A DNA stretch of 64,000 nucleotides from Trematomus loennbergii (lineage: Eukaryota; Chordata; Actinopteri; Perciformes; Nototheniidae): NCBI GenBank assembly GCA_012861695.1, contig JAAOOA010000269.1:131501-195500 (forward strand), read 5' to 3'. The translations under genes were made by a program, and so were the position numbers. This document shows, piece by piece, positions 1 to 11,347 of the stretch. Below the pieces are notes generated by a model that was not told the origin of the DNA, did not search any database, and worked only from the letters and a program-made list of their open reading frames with translations. Each line of letters opens with the position of its first letter. Position 1 is the first letter of the stretch.

Positions 1-1547
1 TGAACTCATCTCTTCTACTTCTTTAGTGTTTATTGGCGGCACCAACTAGACTGGAGTGTGGACAAGAGACTATGCAGAAAACAATAAACAAAAATAAAAT
101 AAAAAATAAAAAAAATAGAACAAAAATAAAACAAAAAGGAACAAACAAAACAAAAAATAACCAAAGCTAGATTATTTTAAATGTATCAATTTCTCTTAAA
201 AGCAACAAACAAAACAAAACAAAACAAAAAATAGCCAAATCTAGTATTTTAAATTGATAAATTTATCTTAAAAACGTAATAATCTCACATACATATTGTC
301 TGATGTATATCCTATCCTATCCCCCCTTTTCTGAAATAGAATGCCGTTAACGGTGTTCTTATTTTCAGAAATATCGAGCCTTATACATCAGTTATTTAAT
401 ATCAGCTATATATTATATATTATTATTACTTATATATCAGGCATTAAATGTCAGCCTTCTTCCATGATTGACCTCGTTTATATTATCTGACTTATGTTGA
501 TACGTGTTCGTTTGTTTGTATTTATTTAATATACTGGGCAATTATTGTCTTTAATTCTAGATTATTAGTACGCAATCTTTCAGAATGCCGTAGCACTCCC
601 CGTTCGCCACCAGAGGGCAGCAGCTGACCACGAATGAAGTGCCTCTGTCTCTATGTCTTCTGCAATTCTTTACCCACAGTTCTTTTTACTGGATTTTTCT
701 CTCAATCATTACACAGATTTGACTTAAAAAATTGCAGTTTTACATATATTTATACGAACAGTCAGGCACATTTTTATTGTGCGATGTATATTTCAACAGA
801 TAGCGTGACTTCCTGAAGCAAGCTTCTACAAACCCCTCACGGCGATTGCGGCTTCAGGCAAGGAGTCGAAACTCAGTCAACAAAATCTCTTTATCGTCAC
901 GTTTAATGAGCCTGATTAACCCCACAGCAGTTTTGTGATGAGATTCGGTCGTTCCAAATAATTAGTTGGAGGTCGCGTCTCTCTCCTCTTGTATCACCCA
1001 CCATATAACAATTACAGAAATGTTATACATTTAAAGCACCACGAAAGGTAACCGCATTAATCAATCTTATCATGATCTGCGGGGAATTTAACCCATCTGT
1101 TTTTTACACCTCTACAGCCTTTAATTGAAGCACTGCAAGCCAACCGTATTAATCAATGTTATTTTGACTTACGGGGAATTTACCCCATACATCTTTTACA
1201 GCTTTGCAGCGTTCGTTTCTAGTGAGTTGTAGGACGGGACTGAACTACCCGCCTCTTACAAGCACTTTTGTGCCTTAGGTACAGGACTGAACTACCCGAC
1301 TCTAAACACTATTAATCTAATTCAACTAGAATATGTATTGTATTTCTCACCGTGACTAAGAACACTGAGAACGCTGCTGACAACTCTACATTTTTTAGTA
1401 TAATCAATCACAGAATTTTGATAGTCAAAACAGGTGTCTGCTCACCTTTTGTATATTGCCATGGTCTTAGTTGTCACCAGTATCTCTGTGTCCTCCTCCT
1501 GGACTGGATTCCGTCCCCTGGCTATCGGTGTCCCTTTCTAGAGACCA
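1..1547 (-). mobile_element. Fragment of endogenous retrovirus internal region (leader/gag part), inverted
   Basis: Read on the minus strand this stretch matches the leader and following internal region of the retrovirus at about 17225-19510. Matching points include the segment at 1500-1545 against 17221-17275, the leader repeats at 1042-1093 and 1141-1187, the stretch at 640-680, and 1-540 against about 18890-19510. The block equivalent to about 18175-18890, which holds the PPPY-containing gag piece, is missing and replaced by some 80 unrelated bases around 545-620. The element continues off the left edge, so its LTR is not seen. No open gag frame survives. Confidence 0.8.
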
Positions 1548-1604
1548 GCCTTCATCACAAAAAAAAAACAAGATAAAAGTTACAGGATTAACATTATTGA
1601 TCAT

Positions 1605-2395
1605 TCATCCCACACCTTCATCCTCACCCAGACCTCTTAAGTGTCTCATCACTGGAGCCCAGGCCTTATCAAACACTCTCCCCCTTCCTGCATTCTTGAA
1701 TCTAAGTTTCTCCAGGTAGAGGATCTCACCCAACTCTCTCAGCCACATCTCGAATGTAGGCACAGTATCAGACTTCCATAACCTCAAAATACGTTTTTTA
1801 GCAAAAACAGTACCAAAAACACCGGCCATTTGTCACTGCCATAGTTCAGATCAGTGTCACCCGTGGACCCCAGAATGGCCACAAGGGGATCAGGCTTCAA
1901 TTGCTTGTCAAATGCTTTTGAATAAAAATCAAATACAGAAGTCCAGAATGAGTGGAGGTTGGGGCATGTCCATTGGTGTGTAAGGGTGCCAGCTTGATTT
2001 TTACATTTGTTACACAATGCTGATACGCTGGAATACATCTTGTTTACTTTAACTTTTGAGTAGTGCAACCTATGTAGAACTTTAAATTGTATCAGATTTA
2101 ATCTAACATTTACTGAGCACGGTGAATATTCCTAAAACCTGTTTCCCAAAATTCCTCAGTGATCGGCATACCCAATTCTGTCTCCCACTCAGTTCTATAC
2201 TTTTCTGTGCTGACTACTTCCTGACTAAGAAGTGTCTGGTATAGGGTTGACACTGCTCCTCTACATCCTGGTCTAACATTAATTATCTCTTCAAGTGCCC
2301 GATGCTGTGGTATATCTGCAAAGCTACATGAGACCTCATAAAGCTCCGGATCTGTAGATATCGAAAAAAGTGTGAGGCTGGGAGATTTAACATGT
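1605..2395 (-). pseudogene. 3' end of an L1-like LINE ORF2 (C-terminal domain only)
   Basis: Two open pieces on the minus strand (about 2069-1784 and 1829-1605) plus a readable stretch up to 2395 give the C-terminal region typical of fish L1/Tx1-type ORF2. It contains the cysteine-rich motif CNKCKNQAGTLTHQWTCPNL followed by a conserved block with VFDFYSKAF. It is 5' truncated near 2395 and interrupted by stops and frameshifts, so it is dead. It differs in sequence from the LINE at 3271-7945 and represents another family. No clear poly-A tail or target duplication was found. Confidence 0.75.
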
Positions 2396-2800
2396 TCTTT
2401 TGTTTTATTTGTTTTGTTTTAATGTTCTGTATTTTAAATTGTTTTATTTAAGTATCCCAGTAATATATGTTGCATGTTTTAAATGTATTGTATTTACTTG
2501 TTTAAAATGAAATGTGTTTTAGATTGACTTTTAAAATCTGTCCAGGGAATAACTACAGATGAAAAATAGCCTCAGTCTTGTCTTCCAAAAAGTTTGTGAC
2601 AAGATGTGAAGTCAACAGGTATTCACTCAGAGGGGGGTAGGTACTAAATGCCACCCATTTACATGTAGGCAAACAAAGTCAAAAATCAACATACAGTAGG
2701 GGGGTGGGGGATGGTGAATGGTATGGTCAATGTTTGCTGTAACTTCCTCCACAAAAGCAGCCTTCTGTTTATTCAACGTGGTGGGGGCCGAGGGAACCGG
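2396..2800. other. Intergenic, no feature recognised
   Basis: AT-rich sequence with no convincing frame or repeat structure visible. Confidence 0.4.
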
Positions 2801-2900
2801 GCAGAGTTTTTCGCCGGTCAACGTGTGTTAAAGTTTAAATCTTCCTTATTGAGCTTTAAAACAAATGAATAACGACTCTATATAATAATAAAATACACGG
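2800..2900 (-). repeat. Short copy of a dispersed repeat also at 24330-24480 and 25930-26060
   Basis: Shares, inverted, the blocks CCGGTCAA, TTAAAGTTTAAATCTTCC and TATTGAGCTTTAAAACAAAT with the two later sites. This copy lacks about 45 internal bases. At 25155-26067 the same sequence forms the end of a hAT-like element, so this is probably a hAT-derived fragment. Confidence 0.6.
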
Positions 2901-2982
2901 AGCCTGGCCTCTCTTTGTCTCCGGCTGTTGTTATGCCTGCTGTAACGTTAAATTACTCCGTTCTCCGCTTGTAATTATGCCG

Positions 2983-3076
2983 TTACAAGCTTCATAGTTG
3001 TATTTATCATCTAAATTTGCCGAAACAAGTTTAATATTCTGAAAGCCAAGACTTTGTTTATTTGAAATCAGATGAA
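2983..3076 (+). repeat. First copy of a ~90-bp direct repeat flanking the LINE
   Basis: This stretch, ending in the block ATTCTGAAAGCCAAGACTTT, recurs about 225 bp downstream. The second copy is split by the L1 insertion, with its left part at about 3210-3270 and its right part at 7965-8001. Confidence 0.65.
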
Positions 3077-3250
3077 AACAAACTGTAACGGACCCTGCCG
3101 TGTTATCTATGATTACTATATGCCTTACTGTACATTCATAATTTCAGCCGGAGGGAGGGGGGCGGCGCTGCGGAAGAGCAGATTGCGAGTGAGAGGTGCC
3201 TGTCATCTTCCTTTACAAGCTTCACAAATGTATTTATCGTGTGATTTTGG

Positions 3251-3270
3251 AAATAAAAGTTTCATATTCT
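3251..3270 (+). repeat. Left target-site duplication of the L1-like LINE
   Basis: AAATAAAAGTTTCATATTCT lies directly before the poly-T (the poly-A of the minus-strand element). It recurs with one base missing at 7946-7964. Confidence 0.85.
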
Positions 3271-3670
3271 TTTTTTTTTTTTTTTTTTTTTTTACAAGTC
3301 TTTTTATTTCATTATAGTGTACAATAATCGATGCCATTTAATTTATATTGTAATATCACAGTACACTCACTACACTCCCCCCTCCCTCCCTCCACCCACA
3401 CATACCCGCACAGGCAAAACCAAAAAAAGCTTATCAATATAACTTAAACAACAGAGCCATGAAAATAAACATAAAAAGGAAAAGGAAAAAATTGAACCAA
3501 AAAATAAATAAATAAAAAATAAAATAAAAACCAGACAAGTAAAACAAACAAATAATTATACAATACAAATAATTATACAATACAGTGACAATGTAGACAA
3601 TGACAACACCATAACACGTATTTCCGGCCGTCAGGACAAATAGCCACAGAATGCACCATTCCATCACTGG

Positions 3671-3916
3671 TCATATCTCAGATATGTTTTCCAAATACGA
3701 AAACAATGGCAACCACAGAGCTTGAAAAATATGTCCACGATTATATTTTTCCAATGTCATTTTCTCCAGAGGTAAAAAATGTGTTATCTGATCAATGAAA
3801 AGTTTAAATGTTGGGGGACGTTCATTCTTCCAGAATAAAAGTATACATTTCTTGGCAAAATATGTTATTGTGATTAGTATTCTGTAATGTTTTGGGTTCA
3901 GTTTAAAGTTTGGCAT
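3671..3916 (-). pseudogene. Distal C-terminal piece of LINE ORF2
   Basis: An 81-residue open piece starting MPNFKLNPKHYRILITITYF. It is identical at protein level to the open piece at 39218-39463 on the plus strand, which shows that both come from the same recently active LINE family. It lies between the main ORF2 pieces and the poly-A end and belongs to the C-terminal tail of ORF2. Frame breaks separate it from the upstream part. Confidence 0.75.
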
Positions 3917-4049
3917 GTCATTTAACAGGAAAAAACATGGATTTAGGCTAATTTCGATGTCTAAAACGGCTTTTGTGAGAGCATGAATCGATCCCAGAAA
4001 TGTTTCAAGAGATCACAATCCCAAAACAGATGCATAAATGTTCCTTCTT

Positions 4050-4733
4050 TTATTTTACATCTCGGACATTTTGGAGAGTTTTCTTTGGAAATTTATGCAT
4101 CTTTATGGGTGTGAGGTAGAATTTGTTGATAAATTTAAAGTTTGCTTCTTTGATTTTATTGCTTGTGAATGGAAAATGTGTTCTTTCACAAATGTTCAGC
4201 CAAGTAGTTTCATCTATCTGTATCCCTAAATCCTTTTCCCAGATCTTTTTTAAGGTTAGAAATGATGACTGAGCTCTTTTAGAAAAAACTGCATTAAATT
4301 CACTAATTTTACCTTTGATCGTGCTCGATGACATCAATATCTCCTCCTCTTCTAATAATCCCGGTCTCAATTTATTGCTTTTAATAATTGATTGGATCAC
4401 GTTCCTAATTTGCAGGTATCTGAAAAAATCCTTATTTGAAATGTCATATTCTGCTCTTAAATCATTAAATGATTTCATTGTTATATCTTTGTGAAACAAA
4501 TGTTTCAATTGCTTTATACCTGATTTCGTCCATTTGTTTATATCGATTGACAACAAATATTTGCTAAGATCCGGATTGTTCAAAATAGGAGAAAAGATGG
4601 AAATACCAGAGTTAACATGAGCTTTTTTTGTACAGTCCCTCCAGGCTAAAAGTGTATTGACCACTGTAAAACATTTGTCCATATTCTTCACCTTATTGAA
4701 ATCTTTAACAAATATAAGAGTTTCCACTGGCAA
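4050..4733 (-). pseudogene. LINE ORF2 C-terminal region after the reverse transcriptase
   Basis: A 227-residue open piece continuing ORF2 in another frame. It carries the conserved post-RT region of L1 elements, including the stretch DFFRYLQIRNVIQS and a block around WLNICERTHFPFT. It is joined to the RT piece by an apparent single frameshift near 4778: the upstream frame runs on to a stop at 4754, while the homologous reading continues in the shifted frame. Confidence 0.85.
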
Positions 4734-4753
4734 CGGGTCAAAGACATTGGCTT

Positions 4754-6655
4754 CTATCTGAACCCATAGTGAATCCTTTCTTCCCAGAGACCATGATATA
4801 CATTTCTTAATTGAGCTGACCAGAAGTAGTGTTGAAAGTTAGGAAGACCAAGTCCCCCCATAGTTTCTGGTTTCATAAGAGTAATTAACTTGATTCTTGG
4901 TTTTTTATTACACCAGATAAATGTTGAGATATGTCTATTGAGAGATTTAAAATAGTCAGCGGATAAATAGCATGGTAACATTTGAAAAAGAAAATTACAT
5001 CTCGGTAGAATATTCATTTTTATGACATTGATTCTTCCTAGCAGTGATATTGGCAATGTGGACCATTTAGATAAATCCTGTTTGATTTTGTCAATGAGCG
5101 GATTGTAATTCTCTTTAAACAGATTATCCAGGTGTGGTGTTATATTTATTCCTAAGTATTTAAAGCCACCTGGTGACAAATTAAAAGAACAAGACTTTTC
5201 CAGATTTGCTGTTGGCGTCATATGTAAGAAACAAGCATTAGATTTCTTAAAATTAACTTTATATCCTGAGTATCTTCCAAATTGCTCTATCGTGTCGTGC
5301 AGATGTGGTACTGAATTTTCTGGGTCTGTTAAGTAAAGAATGATATCGTCAGCATACAGAGAAATGTTGTGTTCATCGTTAATCTTCACTCCTTTAATAC
5401 CCATGTTGTCTCGCACACATGACGCCAGTGGTTCAATTACAATAGCAAAAAGCAAAGGCGACAGTGGACATCCCTGTCTTGTCCCCCTTGTTAGTGGAAA
5501 AAAATCTGAGGAACTGCAGTTAGTGATAACCGCTGCTTTAGGATTTTTATAAATTGATTTGACCCACTCTATGAACCGAGAGCCCATATTCAATCTGTTC
5601 AAGATAGCAAAAAGAAAATTCCACTCTACCCTGTCAAACGCCTTCTCGGCATCTAAAGAAAGAAGCAGAGAAGGCCTCTGACAGGTGTCCAAATGGTTTA
5701 TAATATTCAAAAGTCTCCTTATATTATCAGAAGAATATCTGCCCTTGACAAAACCTGTTTGATCAGGACTAATTAGTTTAGGTAAAATAATTTCCAGTCG
5801 TTTTGCTAATAATTTGGTGATAATCTTATAATCATGATCCAAGAGGCTTATAGGCCTAAATGAAGAACAATTCAAGGGGTCTTTTCCATCTTTATGTAGT
5901 ACAGTAATATATGCAAGATTCATTGTTTGAGGAAGTGTTCTGTTGTGAGAGAAGTTGGTAACCATTGACATAAATATAGGTTGAAGTTCAGTCCAAAACT
6001 CTTTATAAAATTCTGCCGAGAAGCCATCTGGCCCTGGGCTTTTATTTATAGGCATAGATTTAATTGCAGCCAGAACTTCTACTTCTGTAATTGATGAGTT
6101 TAGATACTCTTGATCTAAATCAGATAACGTAGGTAAATTAATGTTATGGAGATAATTGTCCAGTTCATCTTGTGAGTAATCAGATTGAGATTTGTATAAT
6201 TTGTTATAAAATTCATAGAAAGTCTGGTTAATCTGTTTTGGGTGGTAGCTTATTTCGTTGTCTTTCAGACGAATTGCTTTTATAGCCCTTTCTGCCTGCT
6301 CCTTCTTTAATTGATAGGCAAGTAGTTTACTTGGTTTATTGCCGAATTCATAATTCTTTTGTCTGATAAGATTCATTTGTGTTATATTTTCATTTGTTAA
6401 GTCAATATTTAATTTAGCTCTGGCTGTGTTTAATTGTTTCCAGTTTTCATCTGTTGATGCGGATTTATGAAGTGCTTCACATCTGTTTACTTCTCTTTCA
6501 AGTTCTTGTCTGAGCCTAATTTTTTCACGTTTTTTAAAGGATGTGTATGAGATAATAAGTCCTCTTAAAGTAGCTTTTGCAGCTTCCCAAATAATATTCG
6601 GATCTATAGAGGGGTCATTGTTTTCTTTTATATAGTACCTTATCCACATTCGCAT
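4754..6655 (-). CDS. LINE ORF2 reverse transcriptase region
   Basis: A 633-residue open frame with the reverse transcriptase that copies LINE RNA at a nicked chromosomal target. Visible motifs are SPGPDGF (residues ~206-212), RPISLL (~267), LDAEKAFDRVEW (~334-345, first catalytic Asp), GTRQGCPLSPLLFA (~391-404) and the catalytic box YADD (~434-437). The region before residue 150 is the linker after the endonuclease, rich in basic and coiled-coil-like sequence. All catalytic motifs are intact. It follows the endonuclease frame with a single-codon-scale gap at 6656-6658, so a stop or frame break lies between them. It is element-encoded, not a host gene. Confidence 0.93.
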   Translation of the reverse strand: MRMWIRYYIKENNDPSIDPNIIWEAAKATLRGLIISYTSFKKREKIRLRQELEREVNRCEALHKSASTDENWKQLNTARAKLNIDLTNENITQMNLIRQKNYEFGNKPSKLLAYQLKKEQAERAIKAIRLKDNEISYHPKQINQTFYEFYNKLYKSQSDYSQDELDNYLHNINLPTLSDLDQEYLNSSITEVEVLAAIKSMPINKSPGPDGFSAEFYKEFWTELQPIFMSMVTNFSHNRTLPQTMNLAYITVLHKDGKDPLNCSSFRPISLLDHDYKIITKLLAKRLEIILPKLISPDQTGFVKGRYSSDNIRRLLNIINHLDTCQRPSLLLSLDAEKAFDRVEWNFLFAILNRLNMGSRFIEWVKSIYKNPKAAVITNCSSSDFFPLTRGTRQGCPLSPLLFAIVIEPLASCVRDNMGIKGVKINDEHNISLYADDIILYLTDPENSVPHLHDTIEQFGRYSGYKVNFKKSNACFLHMTPTANLEKSCSFNLSPGGFKYLGINITPHLDNLFKENYNPLIDKIKQDLSKWSTLPISLLGRINVIKMNILPRCNFLFQMLPCYLSADYFKSLNRHISTFIWCNKKPRIKLITLMKPETMGGLGLPNFQHYFWSAQLRNVYHGLWEERIHYGFR

Positions 6656-6657
6656 TT

Positions 6658-7433
6658 TTAATTGAATTTTTCGTCTCTAAGTAAGGAGTTATCAAATTTC
6701 CAGCGCCTGGATACAAATTCTCCACTCTCCAAGTGAATAGTTACATGAACTCTTGCATGATCCGAAATATTAATGGAATCAATTTTACATTCTTTTACCC
6801 TATGCATGTATTTTGAGGGAATAAAAAAATAATCTATTCTAGAATAAGAGTTGTGGACATTTGAAAAGAAAGTGTAATCTTTGACATCCTGATTTAGTTG
6901 ACGCCATACATCAATAAGGCCACATTCTGCACAAAGCCCCTGAAGGACCTTTGAGGATTTAAGATTGTGGCTCTTGGACTGGTTAGATTTATCTAATGTA
7001 GGGTTAAGAGTGCAGTTGAAATCGCCGCCCATCAGTCCTAATCCTTTACAATTTTCATTGAAGAGCAGCACCATGTCAGACATGAACATTGGTTCATCTA
7101 TGTTGGGAGCATAGATATTTAAAAAGGTAATTGGGGTTCCAAAAATAGTACCGACAACCAAAACAAACCGACCATTTGGGTCTGTAACTAATTTTTCTAA
7201 TTCGAATGGGCAAGTTTTGTTTATCACAATAGCTGTCCCTCTACTATGGGTTTTATATGATGAAAAATACACCTGACCTATCCAATCTCTTTTCAATTTA
7301 AGGTGTTCAGTATCTGAGAGAAAGGTTTCTTGTAAGAAGACCACATCAGCTTTGTCTTTTTAAGAAGAGATAGTACTTTATTCCTTTTTATGGGATTTCC
7401 CAAGCCTTTAATATTCCAAGAATATATTTTCAT
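6658..7433 (-). pseudogene. LINE ORF2 APE-type endonuclease, frameshifted
   Basis: N-terminal endonuclease domain of ORF2, which nicks target DNA before target-primed reverse transcription. The start is Met at 7433 (MKIYSWNIKGLGNP, the usual ORF2 beginning). An apparent one-base loss in an A-run near 7360 shifts the frame; the rest is open from 7344. Motifs seen are FLQETF (catalytic Glu), LNIYAPN, GGDFNC, SRIDYFF and SDHARV (catalytic His/Asp end). Apart from the frame break the domain looks complete. Confidence 0.88.
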
Positions 7434-7945
7434 ATTTTGCATGGTGACTGCTGCATATCTGTGGGATTATATTTAATACGTTGTATATTTTGGCCCCATA
7501 CACAAAAGGGATTGTCACTGCTTTTATTATTTACCATTAAAACTAATGTAACAAAAACGTAAAACACAAAAAGAAAACAATATAACATCCCACCCAAACC
7601 AGGGTCTTCCGACCCTGGCAGTTCATCTACCCAATTTGTTGTAGCCCAGAGAGAAACAAACGTCAGAAAAATGTTCATCTCAGAACTAACGAAATGTCCT
7701 CTTTGTGTTGGCAACTTGGAGCTCCCTTCCTCAGTTCTCATTGAAAATAAATACATTTCTTCATAATTTTCCTCCTAAACAGAGGACGGGTAGATAGAAA
7801 AAAATAATGGAAACAACTGTCATCCCAAATTTCATCATGGTATGTTCCATCCGATTATTTACATGTCAAACAATAAATTGCCATAAAAAACAAGACAAAT
7901 CAAAAAAGAACGATCGGAGGAGTACATGGTGATATCTTAACCGTC

Positions 7946-7964
7946 AAATAAAGTTTCATATTCT
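7946..7964 (+). repeat. Right target-site duplication of the L1-like LINE
   Basis: Matches 3251-3270 with one A missing and marks the 5' junction of the element. Confidence 0.85.
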
Positions 7965-8121
7965 GAAAGCCAAGACTTTGTTTATTTAAAATCAAACAAA
8001 ACACCCGAACCCGAAAAAATGGTTTTTTACGCAAATCCACGTTTATTTTGAAATGAGCCGTTACGACTTCCGACTGATTTCGATAGAGCGGGTCACATAT
8101 ATTATATATTGTATTGTATTA

Positions 8122-9294
8122 TTAACCTGTTACGCACGGCCCCCCCGGTACCGGGCGGATAAACGCGTCATTTGCAGGAAACAACGTCTAAGGAATCTTA
8201 ATATTTAATAAAACTATGAATGTTTTATATCCATGTAATGGGAAGAAACTCAGCTAACTGATCTTTTTAATTTTTTTTCCAAAAAAACCCCACACTGCTA
8301 GTACTCAGCCTCTGAATTACCCACGAGCGAAAAATGTTTAACCTAAAATGGCACTTAAACTCACAATAACTCCCTTATACTTATCCTAGATGCACAGCCA
8401 ACCACTCGTTTTGGGTGTCCTGGAGACACTGAATCTAGTGGTGCCCACCTCAACACTCAGTGATAAACATTTGCGACGCTATAAACGAAAGCGTACATCA
8501 TAACATGTGGAGCTAAGTAGCTAGAAACGCTAACATGGCTTACCTTGGTCAAAACTGGTCTTCAATGGCATTAAAACGATAAAAAAACGATGCTGCAGTT
8601 AATCCATAGGTTCATCCAATGTATCTGTGCCCTCTTTGAAATTATTTCTGATAATCCATAAGCAATAAAACTGCTTTTTTGTTTCCAAATGCCAGAGCTA
8701 GAATGTAGCTCCACTCTGCTTTACATTTACATGCGCGCAGCCCCCACCTTTTCTCTTCACAATGAGTGTGTGTGTGGGCCTCCCCTTCGATTCTATTGGC
8801 TCTAACGGTGAGAAAGAGGTGTCAACCATCAAAATCGAGCAAGGGGGGCCAGAGATATAGAAAAAAAACAATTTTCACCCAAATCACCTCAGAGGTGGGG
8901 TGGTTTTGGCTAAACCTCTCTAAAAAGGTCAAATGTCACTTGTTTCGCATCAATCTTGATACGGGGTACTTATTATATGTTGTACTTTGGATTCCTATAG
9001 CTTTTAGTCTACTAACCCATCATCCAAGGGTAGTTTTCACTATCTGTAAAAAATTATTTTTGGACGGACACTATAATTTACAGTTTTTTACTATGTAAAA
9101 TCTGAATTTCTTTAAAATAAAAAACAGTTATATTGATTCTGACACTTCTCCATCCAACTCACAGATGTAACCTTGCTTTGATAAAAGAAATTATTCATAT
9201 AACCCTTTTAGAAGTTAAGTTGTAGTCATTTGTTTTGGGCATGTCATTTTCGAGCCTGAAACATGAAAAACAGGCTTGGTGCTTAACAGGTTAA
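8122..9294 (+). mobile_element. piggyBac-like non-autonomous DNA element, copy 1
   Basis: Bounded by TTAA on both sides, with inverted ends TTAACCTGTTACGCAC and GTGCTTAACAGGTTAA. The TTAA target plus CC-starting ends fit the piggyBac superfamily. An inverted copy lies at 13442-14531. No transposase is visible. The open frame at 8766-9098 looks fortuitous, because the other copy does not keep it. Confidence 0.8.
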
Positions 9295-10589
9295 GTAATA
9301 TCATACATTAACCCCATTATAGCAGATGCCACATTGAATGGATGAACACATGTATGCATCAATAATTACAACAGAGTATTTCTAAATACAAGCTGTAAAA
9401 ATACTTATATGTATTTAATACTAATAACATAATGATTAATTTCAGATGATAATACTTTTCAGTGTCTGTCTCAGGAAAGGAGTGCGCGCTACTAAAGAGC
9501 ATAGACTGTATATATAAGAGACGCGCTACCATGGAAACCAAACAATGGTGTAGCTGTATTGAAGTCCGAGTGGAAACAGTAGCATTTGGAGCGTTATGTT
9601 TGAATGAAACAGCCAGGTCGTGACTCACACAAAAAAAGTGTTACTTCACTAACTGTAAGCTTGTCACTCAGAGTAACCTACAGTTAACTTAACTGCTGGA
9701 GAAGAAAGATCAGGGGGGGGAGAGAGCTGTGGTTGATGGGCCATTAGGTGTGTAAACACACAGCATTCAGACTGTCTAAAAAACGGTAACAACGGACTAT
9801 TTTTCTTAGCGGATGCATGTCAATTTAAATCAATACATACAACTATTTTTTAAATCAATAAAAACATTTTCTAAATCCATAAAAGCATTTCAATTAATAT
9901 TGGGAGTCATGTTGTTACTTTGTTGAGAATGTGGCCATGTAATAAGCGGGATAATTTGCAGCGTCGGGATCCTGATCTGCCTGACAAGGCTCCATTAAAA
10001 TATAAATATGTTTAGTGAATTACTGAGTTTAGGCACGTTAATAACGTTTTAATGAAGTTGAATACAGAATATTCATATTTGTCAGTGATTTCATGTCAAT
10101 TCGGCGAACATAAACATAAATGATCGTGGTGAAGATGATGATTAAATTAGGATTAAAAATCGAGAGCCGGCTGCATTTCCTCTCGTTTGTTTTTTTCGAC
10201 TAAACAACATTATTTGTTAAATAACAACATGGTGATGTTTTGTAAATGATTACATGTCTTATTTAGCACAGACTATGATCCTATCCGTGACAAATGGATC
10301 TTAACAAAGATCCGCTATACAGTAGTACCAGACATACTGTACATCCAGCTTACTGTATCGAAGTTGATTTCACATGAGCTCCAGTGTGGAACCCCACTGC
10401 ACCCCCTGGTGGATCAATGATCTATTGCAGCTGGCTTCACAATAATTAAATGTATTTATCACGGGGGCGGTCTCATGTCAGACTGGGGGCAGGCTCTTCA
10501 TCATTGGCCTTTCACGGGCCGTTCACGGGCCGTGCACGGGCCGACCACGACCCTCGCGTTTCAAACTGTCCTAAATAAGCTGCTACATC
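9295..10589. other. Intergenic, nothing coding recognised
   Basis: No supported gene. A short GC-rich run at about 10515-10545 repeats CACGGGCC three times. The open frame on the minus strand at 9359-9628 has no recognisable feature. Confidence 0.4.
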
Positions 10590-11033
10590 TGTATAAGGCA
10601 TATTTATACTTTTTTTTTTTTAAATACCAAACAGATCATGCATTTTAGCCATGCCTCATTTCGCTCAATTTGCACTTTTTTACCCCTGTTTTTGCAAGGG
10701 TTGATTCTGTGAGCAACAGCACCATCTAGAGGCCTGTCATATGTACTACAGCGTCTCCAGCGCTTTCAAACGGCAATGCCGTGGTTGTCTCCTCCTGATT
10801 GGTGGAGTTGGCCCAATAGCCGTAGCGCCACCTTCCTGACGTCAGGAAAGTGTTCAAATCTGGATCAATTTTTATCAGATCCGTTGCAGCCCCTTTTTAG
10901 AGATTTGGGTATGGAGGAAAATAGAGAGGGTTGTGTTTTCTGACACTTGGTGAATTCCCTGGAACACCGGGGACACATATTCATGTATAAAAGACGTACA
11001 AAAGTGCATTTTGCATGATAGGTCCCCTTTAAT
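10590..11033 (+). mobile_element. TTAA-targeting MITE (Kolobok- or piggyBac-like), left-truncated
   Basis: Homologous to the elements at 24059-25023 and 55127-55627. The right end reads CATGATAGGTCCCCTTTAA with the TTAA target at 11030-11033. The left terminal sequence is missing. No coding capacity. Confidence 0.75.
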
Positions 11034-11339
11034 TGAAAATATGAAAACTAAATTCTTACATTGTTAACAGTAATTGTAATGTTCATGTTTGACTATTTAC
11101 TCAAAATGTATTATATCTGTTTTCATTTCTGAGATGTATGAAATGCCAGGTATTTAAAAGCCTGATAGCAGTATCATAAAGAAAAGAGTGGTATCACCCT
11201 GAGTGGTAACACCCTGATAAACTATCTTTTGTCTGCAGACGCTTCCTGCGGTGAGTTTTATAACGTTTTTTTTATGATTTACTGTAAACGGAATCATCTT
11301 TCCGAGAAACCAAGAGAAAGTGACTTCACTTAGCAGTAT

Positions 11340-11347
11340 AAAAGGAC
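11340..11347 (+). repeat. 8-bp target-site duplication AAAAGGAC (left)
   Basis: The same octamer lies directly outside the right inverted end at 23562-23569. Confidence 0.8.

Larger units (their letters stand above)
3271..7945 (-). mobile_element. Nearly complete L1-clade LINE, minus strand
   Basis: A 4.7-kb non-LTR retrotransposon flanked by a ~19-bp target duplication. Its 3' end shows a poly-A tail (poly-T at 3271-3293 on the plus strand) preceded by an AATAAA-type signal. ORF2 begins with Met at 7433 and encodes an APE-type endonuclease, reverse transcriptase and C-terminal region. It is interrupted by two apparent frameshifts (near 7360 and near 4778) and further breaks past 4050. Sequence upstream of ORF2 (7434-7945) holds no recognisable ORF1, so the copy is probably 5' truncated. 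An antisense-oriented 5'-truncated sister copy lies at 39152-39986. Confidence 0.93.

Noticed and set aside
8766..9098. 110-residue frame in the piggyBac-like element
   Set aside because: Not conserved in the inverted copy at 13442-14531 and has no recognisable motif.
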